Of a stretch of DNA of 64,000 bases, positions 1 through 11,087 are shown piece by piece. Origin of the DNA: Microbacterium album (GTDB lineage Bacteria; Actinomycetota; Actinomycetes; Actinomycetales; Microbacteriaceae); the NCBI RefSeq assembly GCF_014643695.1, contig NZ_BMJY01000004.1, positions 150,947-214,946 on the forward strand, written 5' to 3'. The translations under genes were made by a program, and so were the position numbers. A model generated the notes under the pieces. That model had not been told where the DNA came from. It worked only from the letters and a program-made list of their open reading frames with translations, and did no database searches. The stretch's first letter is position 1. Each line of letters starts with the position of its first letter.

Positions 1-12
1 CACGATGGACGC

Positions 13-540
13 ATGCGGATCCTGCAGAAGCTGCGGCTGGACATCGACGCGGACGCCGCCTGGCGCGCCCTGCACTCGCCCGCCGCGCTGGGTGAGCTGT
101 ACGGACCGCTGCTGCGCGTCGAGGCGATGGCCGCCGAGGGGCTCCCGTCGCGCTGGGACGACGGAGCCGACGCACCCGTGCGGTATGCCGCGGGCGGCAT
201 ACGCCTCGGGGCGCACCTGATCTCCCTGCACGACCGGCAGAAGACCGACGCGAACGGACCCGTGCGGATCCTGCGCGACGCCGGGGTCCCGCTGACCGGC
301 CCGCTGGCCTCGCTCGACGTCTGGGATCACCAGATGGCGGTCTCCCCCGACCCGGCGGATCCGTCGCGCACGCTGTGGCGGGAGCGCCTCGTGATCGGCG
401 GCCCGACGGCGCCTGCGCTGTGGCCGGCGCTCTGGGCCCTGTGGCAGTGGCGCGGCGCGCGGCTGAAGCGACTGGCACCCACGTGGGCGTTCGATCCCGA
501 GCCCCCGCCCGCCGCCACGGCCGAGGACGGCCGTGACTGA
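13..540 (+). CDS. Conserved protein, possibly SRPBCC/START-like fold
   Basis: I do not recognise this 175-residue protein with certainty. It opens with a beta-strand-like stretch (MRILQKLRLDI) and a segment resembling the alpha-helix after the first strand of SRPBCC ligand-binding proteins (DADAAWRALHSPAALGELYGP). It has a tryptophan-rich C-terminal helix near residues 128-150 and a proline/alanine tail. There is no signal peptide. The frame is open to the left edge, so the true start may lie outside the window. Its stop overlaps the GTG of the next gene, so the two are translationally coupled. Function is unknown; a hydrophobic-ligand-binding role is only an inference from the fold-like pattern. 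Confidence 0.6.
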   Translation: MRILQKLRLDIDADAAWRALHSPAALGELYGPLLRVEAMAAEGLPSRWDDGADAPVRYAAGGIRLGAHLISLHDRQKTDANGPVRILRDAGVPLTGPLASLDVWDHQMAVSPDPADPSRTLWRERLVIGGPTAPALWPALWALWQWRGARLKRLAPTWAFDPEPPPAATAEDGRD

Positions 541-1039
541 CATCCGCATCCGGCGGGCGGTGCCGGATGACGCGGATCGGCTCAGCGAGGTGCACGTGCG
601 GACGTGGCGCATCGCGTACCGCGGGCTGATCCCGCAGGCCGTGCTCGACTCGCTCGACATCGTCGCGCGCTCGACTCGCTGGCGCACGACGCTCGAGAAC
701 CCCAAGGCGCGCGGACGGACGTGGGTCGCGATCGAGGGGGACGAGCTCATCGGATTCAGCTCGTCGGGACCGGGCCGCGGCGAGGAGCCGCCGTCACCGC
801 TCGAGCTGTGGGCGCTGTACGTGCTGCCGGACCGGCACGGGTCGGGGGCGGGCAAGCTCCTCGCCGACGCGGCGATCGGGGAAGTGCCCGCCTTCCTGTG
901 GGTGCTGGAGGGCAACGGGCGCGCCATCCGCTTCTACGAGAAGATCGGCTTCCGCTTCGACGGCGCCACGAAGGTCGAGCCGACGTGGTCGGGCGGCGTC
1001 CTGCTCCACGAGCGCCGGATGGTGCGCACCGCGATCTGA
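533..1039 (+). CDS. GNAT-family N-acetyltransferase
   Basis: This 168-residue protein has the usual GNAT order. An N-terminal strand and helix (IRIRRAVPDDADRLSEVHVRTWRIAYRGL) resembles the N-terminus of many small-molecule acetyltransferases. Next come the central strand LWALYVLPDRHGSGAGKLL, which carries the acetyl-CoA pyrophosphate loop (R-x-x-G-x-G/A-like HGSGAGK), and the final GNGRAIRFYEKIGFRFDG segment typical of the family. The acceptor substrate cannot be read from the sequence. GTG is used as start and overlaps the stop of the upstream gene by 8 bases, so the pair is probably co-transcribed. Confidence 0.85.
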   Translation: MTDIRIRRAVPDDADRLSEVHVRTWRIAYRGLIPQAVLDSLDIVARSTRWRTTLENPKARGRTWVAIEGDELIGFSSSGPGRGEEPPSPLELWALYVLPDRHGSGAGKLLADAAIGEVPAFLWVLEGNGRAIRFYEKIGFRFDGATKVEPTWSGGVLLHERRMVRTAI

Positions 1040-1089
1040 GCCGTCCCGACGCGCGGGGCACGGGCCGGAGGGGCGCGGTCCGGGCCGGA

Positions 1090-2562
1090 TCAGTCGGCCG
1101 CGAGCGCCTCGACGGGGGCGACGCGCGTGGCCAGCCGCGTCGGGCCGACGGCGGCGGCGAGCGTCAGGACCGCCGTCGCCAGGATCACCGCCGTGACCGG
1201 CAGCCACGGCAGCGCGGGCAGGACGAAGGATCCGGACGGCCCGCCCGGGCTCGTCGGCACCGCGCCGAGCAGGGACTGCGCCGCCGCCCAGCCGTAGACC
1301 ACTCCCAGTCCGAGCCCCAGCACGAGGGCCGCGATCGTGATGTGGGCGGCCTCCAGCAGCACCATGCGGCGCACCTGCGCGTTCGACAGCCCCAGGGCCC
1401 GCAGCAGGCCGAGCTCGGCACGGCGCTGGACGACGCCGATCGTGAGCAGGTTGACCAGGCCCACACCGGCGATCACGGCGGAGACCGCCACGAGCCCCAT
1501 CATCACGTAGGAGAACGTGTCCATCACCGCCGAGAACTCGGCGTCGAGCCGCCCGCCGGCGTTGGCGGTGAGGACGGCCTTGGCCGACTCGGTCGCGACC
1601 GCGAACATCGTCACGAGCGTGACGCCCATGACGACGCCGATCGCCATCCGGCTCGACCGCTCCGGATAGCGCAGGGCGTTCTCGGCGGCCAGGCGCGCCG
1701 TGGCGCTCGAGCCGAACCAGCGCCCGACGATGCGCAGCACGGGCGGCATGACGATCGTCGCACCGAGCACGAGCCCCGTGAACGACAGCAGACCGCCGAC
1801 GAACGCCACGATCACCCCGAGCGGGGTGACGAGGCCCGCCACGATGCCCAGCGCCAGCAGCACCGCGCCGATCGCGAACAGCACGATGGCTCCGATGTTG
1901 CGCGCCGGCCGCGCGGACGCCGCCTCGCGCGAGCGCTCCACGGATCCGCCGAGCGCCTGCAGCGGCGTGACCGCCAGCACGCGACGGGAGCCGACCCACG
2001 CGGCCGCCCACGTGGTCAGGACGACGATGCCCGCGGGCACGAGGAGCACGCCGCGTCCGACGTCGTAGCCGGGGTCCACGCCCAGCAGCTCGTTGCCGGC
2101 GAGGACGCCGCCCGCGGCGAGCGCGAGCCCGGCGACGAGCCCGGCGGCGGCGCCGATGATGCCCACCACGAGCCCCTGGCCCGCGACCTCGTCGCGCTGC
2201 GACCGGGCGGACGCGCCGATGAGGCGCATGAGCGCGATGCGGCGCGTGCGTCCGGCCACGATCGTCGAGAACGTGTTGGCCGTCACCACCGCGGCGACGT
2301 ACACCGCGACGGCGACGAGCAGCACGCTGAGGATCGCGACGACGGCGGCGAGGGTCTCGCTGTCGCCGATGTACGGGTCGCTGCGCAGCAGCTCGCCGAT
2401 GTAACCGGTGGCGCTGATCAGCACGACGCCGAACGCGCTCGACAGGGCCGCGACCAGGACGCTGGCGCCCATCCCGCGTTCCCGCAGGAACGCCAGCCGG
2501 GCCAGGCGCGACCCGGTCGCCGAGGTGTCCGGGACGTGCGTGGTCATCGTCGCGGCGGTCAT
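1090..2562 (-). CDS. FtsX-like ABC transporter permease
   Basis: This 490-residue membrane protein has about eight transmembrane segments in two repeated FtsX-type blocks. Each block has the characteristic cytoplasmic loop (RRIALMRLIGASARSQ near residue 105; RRAELGLLRALGLSNAQVRRMVLLEA near residue 380). It lacks the large extracytoplasmic MacB domain, so it resembles actinobacterial and Gram-positive exporters of the antimicrobial-peptide/lipid class. ATG was chosen at 2562 because it overlaps the stop of the ATP-binding partner as ATGA. The frame is open much further upstream, but that extension is the antisense of the ATPase gene. Substrate unknown. Confidence 0.9.
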   Translation of the reverse strand: MTAATMTTHVPDTSATGSRLARLAFLRERGMGASVLVAALSSAFGVVLISATGYIGELLRSDPYIGDSETLAAVVAILSVLLVAVAVYVAAVVTANTFSTIVAGRTRRIALMRLIGASARSQRDEVAGQGLVVGIIGAAAGLVAGLALAAGGVLAGNELLGVDPGYDVGRGVLLVPAGIVVLTTWAAAWVGSRRVLAVTPLQALGGSVERSREAASARPARNIGAIVLFAIGAVLLALGIVAGLVTPLGVIVAFVGGLLSFTGLVLGATIVMPPVLRIVGRWFGSSATARLAAENALRYPERSSRMAIGVVMGVTLVTMFAVATESAKAVLTANAGGRLDAEFSAVMDTFSYVMMGLVAVSAVIAGVGLVNLLTIGVVQRRAELGLLRALGLSNAQVRRMVLLEAAHITIAALVLGLGLGVVYGWAAAQSLLGAVPTSPGGPSGSFVLPALPWLPVTAVILATAVLTLAAAVGPTRLATRVAPVEALAAD

Positions 2563-3320
2563 GACGCCACCTCCGCGGACAGCATGTGCGCCGAGATCTG
2601 TTCGGGCGTCTGGCGCGGCTTGTCGGCGTCGATCCGCCCATCGGCGAGGAAGAGGACGCGATCGGCGTGGCTCGCCGCGATCGGGTCGTGCGTCACCATC
2701 GCGATGCTCTGCCCGTGCTCGCGGCTCGCCGTCGCGAGGAGCGCGAGCACCTCCCGGCCGGTGCGGGAATCGAGGTTTCCGGTCGGCTCGTCCGCGAACA
2801 CGAGGTCGGGCGCCGTCGCCAGCGCCCGGGCGATCGCGACGCGCTGCTGCTGACCGCCGCTGAGCTGGTGCGGGCGGTGGCCGAGCCGCGCGCCGAGCCC
2901 GAGCGTGTCGATGAGACCGTCGATGCGCGCGCGCTCGCTCGTGGTGGGTCGGCGTCCGTCCAGGTCGAAGGGAAGCAGGATGTTCGCGCGGACATCGAGC
3001 GTCGGCACGAGGTTGAACGCCTGGAACACGAAGCCGACGCGACGCCGGCGCAGCAGCGTGAGCTGATGGTCGCCGAGCCCCGTGATCTCGGTGTCGCCGA
3101 TCCACGCGCGCCCGCCCGTCGGCGCGTCCAGGCCGGCCATGATGTGCATGAGCGTCGACTTGCCGGATCCGCTCGGGCCCATGATCGCCGTGAACTGCCC
3201 GCGGCGGATCCCGACGCTCACGTCGTCGAGCGCCCGGACGACGCTCGCGCCCTCGCCGTAGGTCTTGGTGAGGCTCTGGACGCGGGCGGCGAGACCCATG
3301 TCCGTGGTGGTGATCTCCAT
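2559..3320 (-). CDS. ABC transporter ATP-binding protein, LolD/MacB type
   Basis: This 253-residue ATPase is the partner of the FtsX-like permease. Walker A is GPSGSGKST, the Q-loop lies in VFQAFNLVPTLDVRANI, the signature is LSGGQQQRVAIARAL, Walker B with catalytic Glu is LVFADEPTGNLDS, and the switch His is in VTHDP. The motif FNL after the Q-loop and the NLD D-loop are typical of the LolD/MacB branch. The start was placed at the ATG at 3320 (MEITTTDMG), because upstream residues have no family resemblance and run into the furA promoter region. It overlaps the permease by four bases. Confidence 0.92.
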   Translation of the reverse strand: MEITTTDMGLAARVQSLTKTYGEGASVVRALDDVSVGIRRGQFTAIMGPSGSGKSTLMHIMAGLDAPTGGRAWIGDTEITGLGDHQLTLLRRRRVGFVFQAFNLVPTLDVRANILLPFDLDGRRPTTSERARIDGLIDTLGLGARLGHRPHQLSGGQQQRVAIARALATAPDLVFADEPTGNLDSRTGREVLALLATASREHGQSIAMVTHDPIAASHADRVLFLADGRIDADKPRQTPEQISAHMLSAEVAS

Positions 3321-3457
3321 GACTCCGACGCTACGGAGACCCGGCCGCCCCCCGGATCGCCCTGGCGGCTCATCCGCGTACATCGCGAGGATGATCCTGC
3401 CTGCCGCGGACACGCCCGCGAACGAGGATGCGCGAGACCGGGGATCTCCGCTACATT

Positions 3458-3468
3458 TGAATCGTTCA
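3458..3468. promoter_or_regulatory. Candidate Fur-type operator upstream of furA-katG
   Basis: TGAATCGTTCA is an inverted repeat (TGAA/TTCA around TCG) 40 bases before the furA start. It directly follows TACATT, a good -10-like hexamer at 3452-3457, in an otherwise GC-rich stretch. Actinobacterial FurA proteins autoregulate by binding an AT-rich site just upstream of furA-katG. That this is the site here is inferred from position only; the outer bases are not symmetrical. Confidence 0.4.
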
Positions 3469-3508
3469 GGATTTCCCTCCCCCTTCGATCCGACGGGACG
3501 ACATCGGC

Positions 3509-6275
<2,767 letters not shown>

Positions 6276-6288
6276 GACCCCTGCGCGC

Positions 6289-6320
6289 GATGCCGCTCCC
6301 TCTCCGGAGGGGGCGGCATC
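6289..6320 (+). terminator. Hairpin terminator after katG
   Basis: GATGCCGC and GCGGCATC form perfect arms, extended by CCC/GGG pairs, around a short loop 14 bases after the katG stop. No clear U-tract follows, as is common in this group. Confidence 0.7.
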
Positions 6321-6447
6321 GCCGCGTTCCGGGGCCCCATGTCCCCATTCGTGTCGCTTTAGGCGCCGGATTCCGGCATCAACTGGGACACGGCAGCGGC
6401 GAGAGCGGCACGAAGTGGGACACGGGCGAGGTCGCCGCACGCCGCCG

Positions 6448-7083
6448 CTAGGCGAGCCCGTGCTCGAACGCGAAGACGACGAGCTGCACGCGGTCGCGCA
6501 GGGCGAGCTTGGAGAGGATGCGGCTGATGTGCGTCTTGACGGTGGCCTCGCTCAGGAACTCGCGGGCCGCGATCTCGGCGTTGCTGAGGCCGCGGGCGGC
6601 GAGCGCGAAGATCTCCCGCTCCCGCTCGGTCAGTTCGCCGTAGGCGGGCGGGACGGGGCGCGGCGCCTCCGCGAAGTGGGCGAACAGCTCGCGCGTGGCC
6701 GCGGCGGCGATCACCGAGGACCCGGCATGCACGGTGCGGATCGCCGCGAGCAGGAACTCGGGATCGGCGTCCTTGAGCAGGAACCCGGACGCGCCCTGGC
6801 GGATGGCGCGGGCGGCGGCCTCGTCGAGATCGAACGTCGTCAGCATGACGACCTTGGGCGCGTCGGGCTGCTGCAGGAGCGCGGCCGTCGCGGCGAGACC
6901 GTCCATGACCGGCATGCGGATGTCCATCAGCACGACGTCGGGCCGGGCGCGGCTCACGACGTCCAGGGCTTCTCGTCCATCGCCCGCCTCGCCGACGACC
7001 TCGAGGTCCGGCTGGGAGGCGACGAGCATCCGGATCCCGGCACGGAACAGCGCCTGGTCGTCCACGAGCACGACTCGGATCAT
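6448..7083 (-). CDS. NarL/FixJ-family response regulator
   Basis: This 211-residue regulator has a receiver domain with acidic pocket Asp8/Asp9, phospho-acceptor Asp54 (VVLMDIRMPVMDG) and conserved Lys in LLKDADPEF. A C-terminal LuxR-type helix-turn-helix follows (LTEREREIFALAARGLSNAEIAARE...VKTHISRILSKL). It is the partner of the histidine kinase encoded 40 bases upstream on the same strand. The target genes are not evident; nothing adjacent is an obvious effector transporter. Confidence 0.93.
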   Translation of the reverse strand: MIRVVLVDDQALFRAGIRMLVASQPDLEVVGEAGDGREALDVVSRARPDVVLMDIRMPVMDGLAATAALLQQPDAPKVVMLTTFDLDEAAARAIRQGASGFLLKDADPEFLLAAIRTVHAGSSVIAAAATRELFAHFAEAPRPVPPAYGELTEREREIFALAARGLSNAEIAAREFLSEATVKTHISRILSKLALRDRVQLVVFAFEHGLA

Positions 7084-7123
7084 CCGTGCATCCTCTCACC
7101 CGGCGCGCGGATGCCGCGCGAGC

Positions 7124-8353
7124 TCACGCCGCGCGACCGATCGGCAGCTCGGCCCGCACGACGAACGCGCCGCCCTCTGGACCGGCGTCCAGGCGTCCGC
7201 CGGCGAGCTGTGCGCGCTCGCGCATGCCGATCAGGCCGTGGCCGCCGGGCTCGACACCGCCGGCGAGAAGGGACGACTCGGTCCGCGGCTCCCCGTCGAG
7301 GCCGTTGCGCACCTCGAGCCCCACGCGGTCAGGCAGCCAGGACAGCCCCACGTCGACGGGGCCGCCGTCGCCGTGTCGCAGGGCGTTGGTGAGCGCCTCC
7401 TGCAGGATGCGGTACACGGCCAGCTGCACGGCCGCAGGCGGCTCCCCGGGCGGGACGGGATCGACATCGACGCGCAGCTCGACACCCGCGGCGCGTACCT
7501 GCGCGTACAGCTGCTCGAGGTCGGCGAGGGTCGGCTGCGGGCCCTCCGCCTGCCGGTGCCGCAGCTGCGTGAGCAGCACGCGCACATCGGCGAGCGCGGC
7601 GCGGGCCGTCTGGCTGATGGTGGTCAGCGCCGCCTTCGCCGTCTCCGGATCGGCCGCCGCGGCGTAGCGGGCGCCGTCCGCCTGGGCGATGACGACCGCG
7701 AGCGAGTGCGCCACGACGTCGTGCATGTCGCGCGCGATGCGCCCCCGCTCCTCCTCCGCCGCTGCGCGCTCCTCGGCCTCGCGCTGCGCGCGCCGTCCCT
7801 CGCGGGTGCGGACCATGGCGCGCGTGAGCGCACCGAGCGTCCACGACAGCATCAGTGCGAAGAGCGCGGACGTGAACGTCGCGATGACCGGGACCGCGAG
7901 CTCCCACCCCGCCCATCCCGGAACGGCGAATATGCCCGGGAGCATCACGAGGTACACCGCGATCGCGACCGCACCCACGAACGCCGAGGCGAAGCCCGCC
8001 CAGAACACGACCTTCGTCCCGTACGCCGCCGTGGCGAACAGCACGACGAAGATGGCCGTGTTGCCGAGGATGGGGGGCAGGCCGGCTCCCATCTGCCCCA
8101 GCGCACCGACCCACGCGACGATGAGCGCCAGCGGCGGGGAGACCCGGCTCAGCATGAGCGCCGCCACCATCGTCAGCGCGGTCGCATACCCCGGCAGGGG
8201 CGGGGCGCCCGGATCCAACGCGGTCACCGTCGCGAAGGCGAACAGCGCGAAGACGCCGCCCACGACGATGTCGATCACCCACTGGGTGGGCGAGACCCGC
8301 CGGAACCAGCCGTTCGTCTCCGCCTCCGGCGCGGTCGTCCTGCTGTCGTCCAT
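7124..8353 (-). CDS. Sensor histidine kinase, HisKA_3 type
   Basis: This 409-residue membrane kinase has about five transmembrane segments in residues 25-175 and no sizeable extracellular sensor domain. A linker helix is followed by the HisKA_3 phospho-acceptor box RGRIARDMHDVVAHSLAVV, with His211. The ATP-binding domain has an N-box-like QEALTNALRHGDGG and G-box GGHGLIGMRERAQLAGG. This is the DesK/NarX-like group that pairs with LuxR-type regulators, matching the downstream gene. ATG 8353 was chosen because residues further upstream are not kinase-like. Confidence 0.92.
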   Translation of the reverse strand: MDDSRTTAPEAETNGWFRRVSPTQWVIDIVVGGVFALFAFATVTALDPGAPPLPGYATALTMVAALMLSRVSPPLALIVAWVGALGQMGAGLPPILGNTAIFVVLFATAAYGTKVVFWAGFASAFVGAVAIAVYLVMLPGIFAVPGWAGWELAVPVIATFTSALFALMLSWTLGALTRAMVRTREGRRAQREAEERAAAEEERGRIARDMHDVVAHSLAVVIAQADGARYAAAADPETAKAALTTISQTARAALADVRVLLTQLRHRQAEGPQPTLADLEQLYAQVRAAGVELRVDVDPVPPGEPPAAVQLAVYRILQEALTNALRHGDGGPVDVGLSWLPDRVGLEVRNGLDGEPRTESSLLAGGVEPGGHGLIGMRERAQLAGGRLDAGPEGGAFVVRAELPIGRAA

Positions 8354-8458
8354 CCCCCTCACCGTACGTTCCGCAGCGGCCTCCCACATCCGCCGCGGGA
8401 TGTATCCCGGCGACGAGGGGCGGGCCGTCTGTCACCGGGACGGTGTGAGGATGGACGG

Positions 8459-9523
8459 GTGAGTACGCCGCGCGCAGCCGAGCCCCGTTCCTTCGCCTCC
8501 GACAACTACGCGGGGGTCCACCCCGAGGTGATCGCGGCGATCGCCGCCGCCAACGGCGGACACGAGCCGGCGTACGGGGAGGATGCGCAGACGGCGCGGC
8601 TCCAGGAGCTGTTCGCGAACCTGCTCGGCGACGGCGTCGCGGCGTACCCGGTCTTCAACGGCACGGGTGCGAACGTGGTGGCGCTGCAGTCGATGCTCAC
8701 CCCCTGGGGCGCGGTGATCACGCCGGCTCTCGCGCACGTGAACACCGACGAGGGCGGCGCGCCCGAGAAGGTCGGCCGGATGAAGCTCACTCCGATCGCG
8801 ACGCCCGACGCCAAGCTCACGCCGGACATGATCGAGGCGGCCGCGGGCGGCCGCGGCGTGCACCAGGCGGTGCCGCAGGTGGTCTCGATCACCCAGTCGA
8901 CGGAGCTGGGCACGCTCTACACCGTCGAGGAGATCGCCGCGGTCGCCGAGCGCGCGCACGCGCTCGGGCTGACGGTGCACATGGACGGTGCGCGGATCGC
9001 GAACGCCGCCGCCGCGCTGGACGTGCCGCTGCGCGCGTTCACCCGTGACGCGGGCGTGGACGTGCTGAGCTTCGGCGGCACCAAGAACGGGTGCCTCGCG
9101 GCGGAGGCCGTCGTGGTGCTGAACCCGGACGCGGTGAACGGGATCGAGTACCTGCGCAAGACCGCGATGCAGCTCGCGTCGAAGATGCGCTTCGTCTCGG
9201 CGCAGCTGGTCGCGCTGCTCACGGACGAGCTGTGGCTGCGCAGCGCCGCGCACGCGAACGCGATGGCCGCCCGCCTGCGGGCAGGGATCGAGTCGGGCCT
9301 GGCGGACGGATCGATCCGGGGCGTGGGCTTCACCCAGCCGACGCAGGTCAACGGCGTGTTCGCGACGCTGCCGCCCGGGGTCGCCGACCGGCTGCGCGAG
9401 CGCTTCCGCTTCTACGACTGGGACGCCGCGATCGGCGAGGTGCGCTGGCTCACGAGCTTCGACACGACCGAGGCCGACGTGGACGCCTTCGTCGCCGCGA
9501 TCGCGGCCGAGACCCGCGCCTGA
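8459..9523 (+). CDS. ltaE: Low-specificity L-threonine aldolase-like PLP enzyme
   Basis: This 354-residue fold-type I PLP enzyme probably cleaves L-threonine or allo-threonine to glycine and acetaldehyde. The N-terminal SDNYAGVHPEVIAAIAAANGGHEPAYGED and the PLP-lysine segment DVLSFGGTKNGCLAAEAVV are diagnostic of the threonine aldolase/beta-eliminating lyase group; HMDGARIANA contains the Asp that binds the pyridine nitrogen. Start GTG 8459 lies 7 bases after AGGA. The frame is open far upstream but that part is antisense to the kinase gene. Related beta-eliminating lyases remain possible. Confidence 0.88.
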   Translation: MSTPRAAEPRSFASDNYAGVHPEVIAAIAAANGGHEPAYGEDAQTARLQELFANLLGDGVAAYPVFNGTGANVVALQSMLTPWGAVITPALAHVNTDEGGAPEKVGRMKLTPIATPDAKLTPDMIEAAAGGRGVHQAVPQVVSITQSTELGTLYTVEEIAAVAERAHALGLTVHMDGARIANAAAALDVPLRAFTRDAGVDVLSFGGTKNGCLAAEAVVVLNPDAVNGIEYLRKTAMQLASKMRFVSAQLVALLTDELWLRSAAHANAMAARLRAGIESGLADGSIRGVGFTQPTQVNGVFATLPPGVADRLRERFRFYDWDAAIGEVRWLTSFDTTEADVDAFVAAIAAETRA

Positions 9524-9532
9524 CGCGCCCGC

Positions 9533-10168
9533 TCAGCGAAGCGCGCCCACGCTCGCCAGCGCGGTCCGCACGAGCGTGCCGCGCCCACCCTCCATCTCGG
9601 CGGCGAGCGCGTCGGACGCCGCCTCCTCGGGCGACATCCACGTGACCTCGAGCGCGTCCTGACGCGGCTCGCACGTGCCCGTGACCGGCACGACGAACGC
9701 GAGCGACACGGCGTGCTGCCGATCGTCGTGGTAGGCGCTCACCCCCGGGATCGGGAAGTACTCGGCCACCGTGAACGGCGTGGGCTGCGGCGGCAGCAGG
9801 GGGAAGGCCATGGGGCCGAGGTCGTTCTCGAGGTGGCGGAACAGCGCGTCGCGCACCGTCTCGCCGTACCGCACGCGGCCCGACACGATCGTGCGGCTGA
9901 TCTCGCCCACCGGGCTGGCACGCAGCAGGACGCCGACCTGCGTGACCGCCCCCGTGCCGTCGGTGCGCACGGGCACCGCCTCGACGTACAGCATCGGCAG
10001 CCGGCGCCGGGCCTCCGCGAGCTCGACCTCGCTCAGCCATCCGGGGTTGGCCGCGCCGCCGGGCACGCCGCCGAAGCCGCCGGCGCCCGCCGCGGCGAAG
10101 TCCGCGTCGTCCGAGCCTCCGATGGGCTCGCGCTCGTTCGGATCGGGGTCGGGAGTGCGCACAGCCAT
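9533..10168 (-). CDS. NUDIX-like DUF4916 protein
   Basis: This 211-residue protein resembles the actinobacterial DUF4916 family. It carries a Nudix-box-like stretch GRVRYGETVRDALFRHLENDLG (about residues 97-118), but the metal-binding REUXEE part is degenerate (RHLEND). Hydrolysis of nucleoside diphosphates is therefore doubtful. The N-terminal 40 residues are low-complexity Gly/Ala and probably disordered. It is convergent with the aldolase gene, with 9 bases between stops. Confidence 0.7.
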   Translation of the reverse strand: MAVRTPDPDPNEREPIGGSDDADFAAAGAGGFGGVPGGAANPGWLSEVELAEARRRLPMLYVEAVPVRTDGTGAVTQVGVLLRASPVGEISRTIVSGRVRYGETVRDALFRHLENDLGPMAFPLLPPQPTPFTVAEYFPIPGVSAYHDDRQHAVSLAFVVPVTGTCEPRQDALEVTWMSPEEAASDALAAEMEGGRGTLVRTALASVGALR

Positions 10169-10354
10169 GCCTCCTGTATACCCGCACGACGTCGGAACGC
10201 CACGCGCGGCGGGCCGCTCACAGGGTTCTGCGCCCGCTCACAGGCCCTACACGCCACGGCGGCACGCATCCGTCCCACCCGTCCTGCATGCGGGCCGCGG
10301 AGCGTGCGAGCAGGGTGCGTGACGGATGTCGGGGGTTCGGGCGAGGATGGGAGG

Positions 10355-11047
10355 GTGTCTGAGCCGAATGGACCCGCGCCGAGCGGGATCGACATCCCCG
10401 CACTCGACGACGATGCCGTGCTGTGGTCGGGCGCGCCGGCCGGACGGCCGTTGCTCGTGCTGCTGCACGGCTACGGAGCCGACGAGCACGACCTCGCCGC
10501 ACTCGCCCCGCGGCTGCCGGCGGAGTTCGCATTCGCCGCCGTGCGGGCGCCGTTGGAGCCGCCGTGGCCGACGCCCGGCCGCTCCTGGTACCCGATCGAG
10601 GGGCTCGAGAGCCGCGATCCCGTGCACATCACGCGCGCCGCGCAGCGGCTGATCGAGTGGATCGACCGGGCCGCGGCGAGCGCCTCGGCGGTCGGCCTGC
10701 TCGGCTTCTCGCAGGGCGGGGCCGTCGCGCTGCAGGCACTGCGGCTGCAGCCGGAGCGGTTCGCGTTCGCGGTCAACCTGTCCGGCTACGTCACGCCCGG
10801 CGAGCTGCCGGGGGACGCCGAGCTCGCCGAACGTCGCCCGCCCGTCTTCTGGGGGCGCGGCGCGCTCGACGAGGTGATCCCCGCGCCGCTCGTGCTCCAC
10901 ACGACCGAGTGGCTGCCCCGGCACAGCGACCTGGTCGGGCGCATCTATCCGGGGCTGCCGCACGCCGTCTCGGAGCAGGAGCTGACCGACATCCGCGCCT
11001 TCCTCGACCGCCAGCTCGCCGATCTGGACGCCGACCGCCCGTCCTGA
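10355..11047 (+). CDS. Phospholipase/carboxylesterase, alpha/beta hydrolase
   Basis: This 230-residue hydrolase of the YpfH/Abhydrolase_2 group has the oxyanion-hole segment LLVLLHGYGADEHDL, the nucleophile elbow GFSQGG (Ser), an acid in GALDEVIP and the catalytic His in GLPHAV. It likely hydrolyses short acyl esters or lysophospholipids. It is cytoplasmic, with no signal peptide. GTG at 10355 follows GGGAGG closely. The upstream frame is open but reads through the NUDIX-gene promoter region. Confidence 0.85.
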   Translation: MSEPNGPAPSGIDIPALDDDAVLWSGAPAGRPLLVLLHGYGADEHDLAALAPRLPAEFAFAAVRAPLEPPWPTPGRSWYPIEGLESRDPVHITRAAQRLIEWIDRAAASASAVGLLGFSQGGAVALQALRLQPERFAFAVNLSGYVTPGELPGDAELAERRPPVFWGRGALDEVIPAPLVLHTTEWLPRHSDLVGRIYPGLPHAVSEQELTDIRAFLDRQLADLDADRPS

Positions 11048-11087
11048 GCCTTCGCCGCGTGTCGGCGATCCGGGGGAGGATAGCGGT